From Phycisphaerales bacterium (GTDB lineage Bacteria; Planctomycetota; Phycisphaerae; SM23-33; FEN-1343), in the NCBI GenBank assembly GCA_003171335.1, contig PMYD01000089.1, forward strand, positions 1-34,957: a stretch of 34,957 nt of DNA, written 5' to 3'. The position numbers were made by a program, and so were the translations under genes. This document shows, piece after piece, positions 23,523-29,442 of this stretch. A model generated the notes under the pieces. That model ran no database searches, was not told where the DNA came from, and saw only the letters and a list, made by a program, of their open reading frames with translations. The stretch's first letter is position 1. The number at the start of each line of letters is the position of its first letter.

Positions 23523-23921
23523 AACTGGTGAATTTCACCAGTTGACCCTCTTGCCCTGGCGCCTCGACACGGCAACTGGAGCATTTCTCCACCCGGCCGC
23601 TCTAGATCGCGCCGTGGCCTCCAACTGAGGAATTTCCTCAGTTGACCCCAGAGCCCGCCAGGATCAACTGGAGAATTTCTCCAGTCGGCCGCTCTAGATC
23701 GCGCCGGGGCCTCCAACTGAGGAATTTCCTCAGTTGACCCCAGAGCCCGCCAGGATCAACTGGTGAATTTCACCAGTACCCCGCCGGGCCGCAACTGAGG
23801 AATTTCCTCAGTTGACCCCAGAGCCCGCCAGGATCAACTGGTGAATTTCTCCAGTATCCCGCCGGCCCGCAACTGAGGAATTTCCTCAGTTGAAAGGATC
23901 AACTGGTGAATTTCACCAGTT
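23523..23921. repeat. Array of ten 21-bp palindromes of alternating type
   Basis: Ten palindromes start at 23523, 23574, 23623, 23666, 23715, 23758, 23793, 23836, 23871 and 23901. Each has 10-bp arms around a central T. From the third on, type A (arm AACTGAGGAA) alternates strictly with type B (arm AACTGGTGAA or AACTGGAGAA). The outer AACTG and inner GAA/TTC are constant, while the middle bases change together on both arms. The second copy is degenerate and the eighth has one mismatched pair. Recurrent spacers include GACCCCAGAGCCCGCCAGGATC-like (A to B, 22 bases) and two other forms (B to A). Confidence 0.92.
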
Positions 23922-24221
23922 CACCAGCCTGGGCGCCAGGAAGGAATTCAAACATAAGTTGTTATTTACGATTACCTTATGTCTTGTACACAGCCCGGGC
24001 CGGCCGTGATCCACCCTATTCGATTGTCAAATACTCAGTCCGCCCGCACACTGCAAAGCCATTTCATAGCTATGCACCTGAAGAATCCGCCGTCGCTTTC
24101 TCACTCAAGGACACGAAATAAGTCCCAAGGATAGTAGTCTATCACACTTTTCCCGCTTGTAAAGAAAAAAATCTTGATCGGTCGGCGATTTGGAGCTTCT
24201 TCGAGAGTGACGGCTTCTTTC
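23922..24221. other. Non-coding stretch, nothing recognised
   Basis: A mixed-composition stretch between two repeat systems. GC falls well below the window average around 23950-24180. A 71-codon open frame at 23906-24121 has no ribosome site and begins inside the palindrome array, so I do not call it. No RNA gene, promoter or terminator is evident. Confidence 0.5.
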
Positions 24222-24423
24222 GTCCCGTAGGGACGCATCGATAGTAGCCCAGCAATTCATTGCTGGGTAAGCGATTGCCATTGGCCCCCCAGTCCCGTAG
24301 GGCCGGCAGGCCTCGTTGGCATCGACCGAGCCTTTCTGTCGTCCCGACAGAACTCCACCGGAATTTCGACCTCCAATCCCAGCGATAAATCGCTGGGCTA
24401 TTCTCGGAGAGTCCCTACGGGAC
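24222..24423. repeat. About 200-bp inverted-repeat element with nested hairpins
   Basis: Bounded by GTCCC-GTA-GGGAC (24222-24234) and its exact inverse GTCCC-TAC-GGGAC (24411-24423). Inside, in mirrored positions, are two hairpins CCCAGCAAT...ATTGCTGGG (24248-24267) and CCCAGCGAT...ATCGCTGGG (24378-24397), whose stems differ by one compensated base pair. The layout is that of a non-autonomous palindromic element. Confidence 0.8.
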
Positions 24424-24663
24424 TAACAAATACGTTCAGGAAAAACGTGGGGAGCGACAAGGGCGCAAGCCCGGGGCTATTCTCAAAGGATTCCGCAGAC
24501 TGACCGGCGGTGATGCCCTGCTTGTACTCAAAGAGTTCGGCGGGGTCCCGATCCTTTCGCCGCGGGCGTTTCACGACAGGCTTCGCTAAAGGCTGGAGGC
24601 TGGAGGATTCTGTATTGACAATCGATCCTTGATACCACAGTTATTCATTTGGTCCGGCCTAAA
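24424..24663. other. Non-coding stretch, nothing recognised
   Basis: Lies between the inverted-repeat element and the pyrimidine tract. It contains a CGCTAAAGGCTGGAGGCTGGAGG segment, split as short direct repeats of GGCTGGA, but no gene, RNA or clear promoter. Confidence 0.4.
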
Positions 24664-24714
24664 TTTCTTTCTTTCCTTTCTTTTGCTCTTTCTTTCCTTT
24701 CTTTCTTTGTTCTT
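24664..24714. repeat. Homopyrimidine tract next to the CRISPR
   Basis: About 50 bases of nearly pure T and C with TTTC/CTTT units on the plus strand, interrupted by two G. It begins 31 bases beyond the distal CRISPR repeat. Its mirror-like symmetry would allow triplex structure. Confidence 0.7.
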
Positions 24715-24744
24715 GGCTGTGGCTTGCCGGAAATCGTGGCTCAT

Positions 24745-24834
24745 CGGTTCACCCCCACGTGCGTGGGGAAGACCGCTTATCGCGCGCATAGACAAAGCCG
24801 GAGCACGGTTCACCCCCACGTGCGTGGGGAAGAC
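24745..24834 (-). CRISPR. Minimal type I-E CRISPR: two 29-bp repeats, one 32-bp spacer
   Basis: Two identical 29-bp repeats (24745-24773 and 24806-24834) with a 61-bp period and one 32-bp spacer (24774-24805), the classic I-E geometry. On the minus strand the repeat begins GTCTTCCCC, has the hairpin CCCCACG-CA-CGTGGGG, and ends GTGAACCG, matching the 8-base 5' handle of I-E crRNAs (ATAAACCG in E. coli), so the array runs in the same direction as the cas genes. The first repeat begins only 8 bases after the cas2 stop codon, leaving no room for a normal leader. No third or degenerate repeat is visible on the far side. Confidence 0.9.
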
Positions 24835-24842
24835 ACTTCATT

Positions 24843-25124
24843 CTAATGGGTTTTCGGCGTCTTGGGCAGCGTAAGTCCCTCGAAATCCGCCATGATTCTA
24901 GACGTATCTCCAGCCGATACGACCGAAAAGCCCTGTTCCGTATTATTTGACTGGATCATAAGAGCGGCACCATCGCGTAGGCCGTCCACCACCCTGTCCC
25001 AGAGCAGGTCACGGACGCGGGCGGATAGATGACCCACAAAGACGCCCGTCTTGGGCTGGATAAGCCAGCGCGTCAACTCACCCCGGAGAGAGGTCGTGAC
25101 CCGTTCCAGAATCAGAATCACCAT
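24843..25124 (-). CDS. cas2: CRISPR-associated endonuclease Cas2, type I-E
   Basis: A 93-residue Cas2e that would form the adaptation complex with Cas1 and help insert new spacers. Typical I-E sequence: MVILILERVTTSLRGELTRWL, then KTGVFVGHLSARVRDLLWDRV. The start is the ATG at 25124 (GAAGGA upstream), which overlaps the 3' end of cas1 by 47 bases, so it is translationally coupled. It is the last cas gene before the repeats. The C-terminal tail (TLPKTPKTH) is short, as is usual for the family. Confidence 0.93.
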   Translation of the reverse strand: MVILILERVTTSLRGELTRWLIQPKTGVFVGHLSARVRDLLWDRVVDGLRDGAALMIQSNNTEQGFSVVSAGDTSRIMADFEGLTLPKTPKTH

Positions 25125-26085
25125 GATCGGTTCCTTCGTCAGGCAAAGGCGGCTTGAGTTCAAGAATCTGGCTGATTGGCGTGTCGGCGGAAATGCCACC
25201 TGGCTGCCAAAGTTCGCTGGGGCGGGCCTCGTCGTCGGCAAATTCGTCTTCCTGCGCCGCCTGCACTTCTGGGATGTCCAAAACCTTGCGGATATCCGGC
25301 AGGATGCGTTCGATCAGGCGCTGGGCGGCAAAGGCGTCGCGGCAGCCCAGACGGACCCGGCGTTCCACATCTGCGGGATTCTTGGCGGCCTCGAACGCCG
25401 CCGGGATCACAAACTGCGCCTTGTACAGGTCAGCAATGTCGTACACGAAGGAAAGCTGCTTGCCGGTATGGATGAAGCCCAGGGCGGGCGAGTATCCGCC
25501 GGAGAGTATGGCAGCATGAACGATCCCATAAAGGCAGGCGTTGGCCGCCGAGAGGGCTCGGTTGACCGGATCGGCGGCGCCCCAGTCCTTGCGTTGGTAG
25601 TTGCGGCCTTCCCAGGGCACTCCCGAGCTTCGGGAAGCGTCGGCATACGCCTGGCGAACCCGAACGCCCTCCCTGCCACGCAGTTGTTGGAGGGTCATAT
25701 TCCCATCCACAGACTCGGCGAATCGCATGGTGTACATGCGGACGACAACCTGAAGGCGGCGGATGTCGTCGCTGACCAGGCGAGCCTGGCGGATGATGTT
25801 GCGGCTGTGGCGCGCACCCCCAAGCCCATGGGCGTAAAAACGAACTCCCTGCTCGCCGGACCAGATGATCTGGCAGTTGTTCTCGCCCAGGGCACGCACG
25901 GCGGCATGCGTGATCGACGTGCCCGGACCCAAGACCAGCACGGCCAGGCTGGCTGCCGGGACAGGCGTCGTGCCCTCGACATCATGGACGGCGATGGCTT
26001 TTTCGGCCTGCTCGATGACGGCATGCTCGACGTACAGATACGACAGCTTGTCGGAGAACTTTGGCAACTCGTGGAGGTTTTTCAT
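25078..26085 (-). CDS. cas1: CRISPR-associated endonuclease Cas1, type I-E
   Basis: A 335-residue Cas1e, the integrase of spacer acquisition. The metal-binding residues are all present: Glu139 in LRGREG, His206 in GFIHTGKQ, Asp216 and Asp219 in YDIADLYK, matching E. coli Glu141/His208/Asp218/Asp221. The start is the ATG at 26085, with AAGGGG 7 bases upstream; the frame opens at 26133 but nothing supports that start. The C-terminal 50 residues are acidic and low in complexity (AQEDEFADDEARP, DEGTDHGDSDSGTGHD) and longer than in E. coli, and overlap cas2. Adaptation looks intact. Confidence 0.95.
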   Translation of the reverse strand: MKNLHELPKFSDKLSYLYVEHAVIEQAEKAIAVHDVEGTTPVPAASLAVLVLGPGTSITHAAVRALGENNCQIIWSGEQGVRFYAHGLGGARHSRNIIRQARLVSDDIRRLQVVVRMYTMRFAESVDGNMTLQQLRGREGVRVRQAYADASRSSGVPWEGRNYQRKDWGAADPVNRALSAANACLYGIVHAAILSGGYSPALGFIHTGKQLSFVYDIADLYKAQFVIPAAFEAAKNPADVERRVRLGCRDAFAAQRLIERILPDIRKVLDIPEVQAAQEDEFADDEARPSELWQPGGISADTPISQILELKPPLPDEGTDHGDSDSGTGHDLSPG

Positions 26086-26154
26086 GGCACACCCCTTGGC
26101 GTTGGTCGCTATGCACTTGTCAAGTAATACCATCGGCCAAGTGCCGAGGCGAAA

Positions 26155-26988
26155 TCACTGAAGCGGTAAGAGAGACAGCAGGCCAAAGCCAAAGGCCTTG
26201 GCGTTGCCGAGACCTTCAATCACCGCGTCACGAAGTCGATCCGGGTCGGTGCAGACCAGAACACCATCGAACAGCCCCGCGTTGAAGCACTTCACGGATA
26301 TCTTTGTCGGGTCCTGGTTGTCAGGCTTCCGGACGGCGGTTCGGAGAGCTTCCATGAACAGAGGCACCGGTTCGTCCTCAAGGGGGCGAAATCCGCGTGA
26401 AGCGCCCATGCTTTTCAGCCACTCGCGCCAGGGGTCCCATCGGGCACGGAGAAGCCGATCTCGCTCCGCCGGATCAGGGGGCAGTGTGTCTGGAACAGGC
26501 CCTGGTCGAACAAGCATCTCCGCGCGTTTCTTCCGAGGCAAGTGGGGCTTCTTTCTCATCTTTCCGCTGGGGTCGAGGATGCTCCTGCGTCTGACGACGT
26601 TTGCCAGCAACCGAAAGCGATACGTCTGATCCCGGCGCGGAGCGGGTTCAAATTCGCGCATGCTCGGTTTGGCGGCGAGAAGATATGGAGCATTCTGAAA
26701 AGCATACTCCCACTCGGGACGCTGCACAGATTGCACCAGAATGGTTGGGGTTCCATGGCGTTCGATTCGGAATAAGAAGCCGGCTCCTTGGCGCGTGGGC
26801 TTGGGTTCGGCAATAGCCGGGCCTTTCCATGTGGCCAGGAAAAAGGGGTCTTCCGCCCGGCGCGCCTCATCCGGAAACGCCATCCACAATCGCTGATGAA
26901 CGCGGTAGATATCCCCAAGCCATTGCCGCCCGGGGGGGTGGCGGTCGGGGTCGCCGCTAACATTGACCTGCAGAAGTGAAAGGAACAT
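26155..26988 (-). CDS. cas6e: CRISPR RNA endonuclease Cas6e (CasE/Cse3)
   Basis: A 277-residue Cas6e that would cut the precursor at the repeat hairpin and stay bound to the 3' end of the crRNA in Cascade. The N-terminal RRM-like domain carries the probable catalytic histidine, His31, in IYRVHQRLWMAF, and the C-terminus ends with the G-rich loop of the family (GLGNAKAFGFGLLSLLPL). The internal segment is somewhat longer than in E. coli CasE (199 residues). The ATG directly follows the stop codon of cas5 with no gap, and 69 bases separate it from cas1. Confidence 0.93.
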   Translation of the reverse strand: MFLSLLQVNVSGDPDRHPPGRQWLGDIYRVHQRLWMAFPDEARRAEDPFFLATWKGPAIAEPKPTRQGAGFLFRIERHGTPTILVQSVQRPEWEYAFQNAPYLLAAKPSMREFEPAPRRDQTYRFRLLANVVRRRSILDPSGKMRKKPHLPRKKRAEMLVRPGPVPDTLPPDPAERDRLLRARWDPWREWLKSMGASRGFRPLEDEPVPLFMEALRTAVRKPDNQDPTKISVKCFNAGLFDGVLVCTDPDRLRDAVIEGLGNAKAFGFGLLSLLPLQ

Positions 26989-28125
26989 TCAGCGGCCCTC
27001 GCGCGCCCATGAAGTGGGCATTTCATCCAAGAAGTTGGCGCCATCGCTTCGGCCGGCTTCCAATAGTTCGCGCCGACGCCCAAGACGCCGCCCAGCCAAG
27101 AGATGCTCGATCTGCCGGAGGATTGCCATCCGTTGGTTCGGGTCCGACGGATCGACGCGCAGTTGGTGCATGTCGTCGCCATATTCAAGCATCGTGCAGG
27201 CATCGTGACACAATTTGCACATGGACCGAAGAGTCTCAACACGGGCATCGCCGTAATCCACGTGGTGTACATCGACCGCAGGCGACTTGCAGAAGACGCA
27301 AAGGTCATTGTCGTGCTCCAGGCGCAAGCGCCTAAGGGCATCCCACCCGCAGCCGTAGGGGTCGTGGCGATCCGGCCGGTAAGGCAAGGCCTGAATCGGG
27401 TCGCCCACAGGCACGGTCACCTGTCCGGCGATGACCCACCGCGGCCCCTGACTGTTGTAACCGAAGGCTCGGGGCTCGTCGAAGACGAGCCTCGCGCCGG
27501 CGGGCGGGGGCGAACCGGGCGAGTGCTCGATGAAGGTATCCAGGATTCGTGTCGCCCGGCGGTCCCGCCAGTCGATGGCGCTGATCCTGGGGCACCACGA
27601 GACAGAGGATAAAGCTTCCGTCAGCGTTTCAAACAGCCCCGTGGCGACGAACACCGGCTCGGCTGGAATGCAGCACTTGCGCCCCAGGTAAATGGGCCAG
27701 ACCGGGTCTTCCATCTTGCTGGCGCAATCGCTGATCGTGTCGGCCGCCCCAAGCAAAGCGACGAGAAAGGAAGCATCGTACAGGTATTCCCGCTTGGAAA
27801 TCAGGGTCTCATACTCGCCGGTCGAGGCGGTCTTCTTGATCCCGCCCTCGGCTTTTCGGATCCCGATCCTTGCTCCTGCCGTGTGGTAGTCCCAGCCGGA
27901 GGTTCCGCCGCGATCGACGCGCACGCCCATGCGCAATCGCATCAGCGGCGCCAGGGCCTGGGCCGAATCTTCACGCGGCTTGCCCATCGCACAGAGGAGG
28001 AGCCCCAGCACGCCAGATTTGCTCGGGTAAAGGTCGGTGCGGCGCAATTGAAAACGAGACGAGGTTCCCCACGCTTGCATTGGACCGGCCAGGCGCAGCA
28101 ACAGGGTGTTGTCGGCGCTGCTCAT
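26989..28125 (-). CDS. cas5e: Cas5e with C-terminal HNH nuclease domain (Cas5-HNH)
   Basis: A 378-residue protein, against about 225 for ordinary Cas5e. Residues 1-250 are a standard Cas5e: LLRLAGPMQAWGTSSRF, PSKSGVLGLLLCAMG, KREYLYDASFLVAL, VWPIYLGRKCCIPAEPVF, PRAFGYNSQGPRWV. Residues about 260-345 form an HNH domain: Cys276-x2-Cys279 (LCVFCK), His287-His288 (VDVHHVD), Cys303-x2-Cys306-His307 (MCKLCHDAC). Four Cys make a zinc knuckle around a beta-beta-alpha metal site. HNH domains cut DNA. With no Cas3 encoded here, the likely reading is that this domain cuts the target within Cascade. The ATG overlaps the cas7e stop by four bases (ATGA). The usual HNH Asn position reads Thr298. Confidence 0.93.
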   Translation of the reverse strand: MSSADNTLLLRLAGPMQAWGTSSRFQLRRTDLYPSKSGVLGLLLCAMGKPREDSAQALAPLMRLRMGVRVDRGGTSGWDYHTAGARIGIRKAEGGIKKTASTGEYETLISKREYLYDASFLVALLGAADTISDCASKMEDPVWPIYLGRKCCIPAEPVFVATGLFETLTEALSSVSWCPRISAIDWRDRRATRILDTFIEHSPGSPPPAGARLVFDEPRAFGYNSQGPRWVIAGQVTVPVGDPIQALPYRPDRHDPYGCGWDALRRLRLEHDNDLCVFCKSPAVDVHHVDYGDARVETLRSMCKLCHDACTMLEYGDDMHQLRVDPSDPNQRMAILRQIEHLLAGRRLGRRRELLEAGRSDGANFLDEMPTSWAREGR

Positions 28126-29417
28126 GCGGTCGCTCCCGCTTTCTCCGGCTTGAGCAGGAGCCGGCCGACGTGTTTGACCAATTCGTCGAGGGTGTGAACC
28201 CGCTCGTGATTGCTCTTAAGCTCGACCGAAGCGGGGCCGATGGCCAGAAGCACGCGCCGCATACCTGGGGGCGCGAAGGCCGCCGCGACGCAATCGAGGT
28301 AGTCCCCAAAGGCGGTGGCGGACTCCGTCATGAGGTTGTGCCCCATGCCGCCCTCCAAAGCTTGAAGAAACGCATTGGCGTAACTGATCGGCCGTTTTGC
28401 CTTGGAAACCTCGACCAGGATCAGTCCAGGAACCGAATGGCTGGCAAAGCTATTCTGCTTCCCTGTGGGGTTGGCCAGCGCCGCGGCTTCGACGAGTACT
28501 TCGGCCACTTGCGCCGCGTCCCTGTCGCTCAGGGATGGAAGATGTTTTCTCATCGAATCCAGATCGAGGTTGAGATACTTGTAGTAAACCGCCGCGCTAT
28601 AAAAGGTTTCGGTCTCGCCGGATCCCAGAAACGCGGCGCCGGCCCTATCCGTCTGACTGTTGGCGTATACGTGTTTGCGGTCATCCATGGCCGTGAAGTA
28701 GTCGCTCTCGACCAGCGTCTCGTGCGTGCTGATCGCGTGGGCAACCTGACAGGCCGCTTCGACGTTGACAACTAGATCGCTGGTCGTCATTCTCCCGAAC
28801 AACCCGATGTCAACAGTAAGAGACTTGCTGGCATTCGAGACATCCTGGACAAACCGCTCGATTTCATCCTTGAGCTGCTTTGCCTTCTCCTTCGTAGGTC
28901 TTTGCTTCAACGCGCGGCCAATGAACAGGCTGTAGGCTTGGTCATTGCGCTTCCGCAGAGCGGCAAGCAACTCGGCGATCTTGTGTGCGAATGGCTGGGG
29001 GAAGAAGACTAGTTGCCCCGTCTGGCCTGCCTTGCCATTCACTTCCGTCGCATTGTCCGCGGATTCCTGCGCATCGCGTTCGTCCTGGGCATCGTCTGAT
29101 TCGCTCGCACGCTTGTCCTTCTTGAACTTCCCAGCAAGGGCAAGCATAATGCCATCCAACTCGTCTTTAGGAACGCCTGGATTCCCGGCCTTGAGTGCAT
29201 CGGCCACCATCCGCGGCAGGTACGTCGTTCTGTCTGCCAGGGCGGCTCCGAACGCCTCCTTGAATTGCGCGGATCGTCGGATGTTCCGCTTGAGGCATTG
29301 GCTGCTGATGCGCCCGCGCGTCACCCCGCCGAAGATGCATTTCTTGGGCTGGCCCGTTTCGTCGCGGTTCAGGTTGCCGGGCGGCATGCTCTGAAGCATG
29401 TGAATCTGGATGAACAT
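28122..29417 (-). CDS. cas7e: Cascade backbone subunit Cas7e (CasC/Cse4)
   Basis: A 431-residue Cas7e that polymerises along the crRNA spacer and forms the Cascade backbone. The diagnostic N-terminus is MFIQIHMLQSMPPGNLNRDE, then FGGVTRGRISSQCLKRN; the middle has MTTSDLVVNVEAACQVAHAIS and the C-terminus LLLIKPEK-like and SNHERVHTLDELVKHV-like segments. It is longer than the usual 350-365 residues; part of the excess is an acidic, low-complexity insertion at about 97-133 (KFKKDKRASESDDAQDERDA). A good GAAGGAG ribosome site precedes the ATG. The cas8e stop is only 25 bases upstream, so there is no room for cas11. Confidence 0.95.
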   Translation of the reverse strand: MFIQIHMLQSMPPGNLNRDETGQPKKCIFGGVTRGRISSQCLKRNIRRSAQFKEAFGAALADRTTYLPRMVADALKAGNPGVPKDELDGIMLALAGKFKKDKRASESDDAQDERDAQESADNATEVNGKAGQTGQLVFFPQPFAHKIAELLAALRKRNDQAYSLFIGRALKQRPTKEKAKQLKDEIERFVQDVSNASKSLTVDIGLFGRMTTSDLVVNVEAACQVAHAISTHETLVESDYFTAMDDRKHVYANSQTDRAGAAFLGSGETETFYSAAVYYKYLNLDLDSMRKHLPSLSDRDAAQVAEVLVEAAALANPTGKQNSFASHSVPGLILVEVSKAKRPISYANAFLQALEGGMGHNLMTESATAFGDYLDCVAAAFAPPGMRRVLLAIGPASVELKSNHERVHTLDELVKHVGRLLLKPEKAGATA

Positions 29418-29442
29418 GGGAATCTCCTTCTATTGCGCGATT

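Noticed and set aside
23523-23921. Palindrome array as a second CRISPR
   Set aside because: The units are 21-bp symmetrical palindromes of two types with recurring, not unique, spacers of varied length, which does not fit a CRISPR.
23906-24121. 71-codon open frame after the palindrome array
   Set aside because: It starts inside the last palindrome, has no ribosome site and has unremarkable composition.
24586-24819. 77-codon Lys-rich open frame across the CRISPR
   Set aside because: It is the translation of the purine-rich strand of the pyrimidine tract and of a CRISPR repeat.
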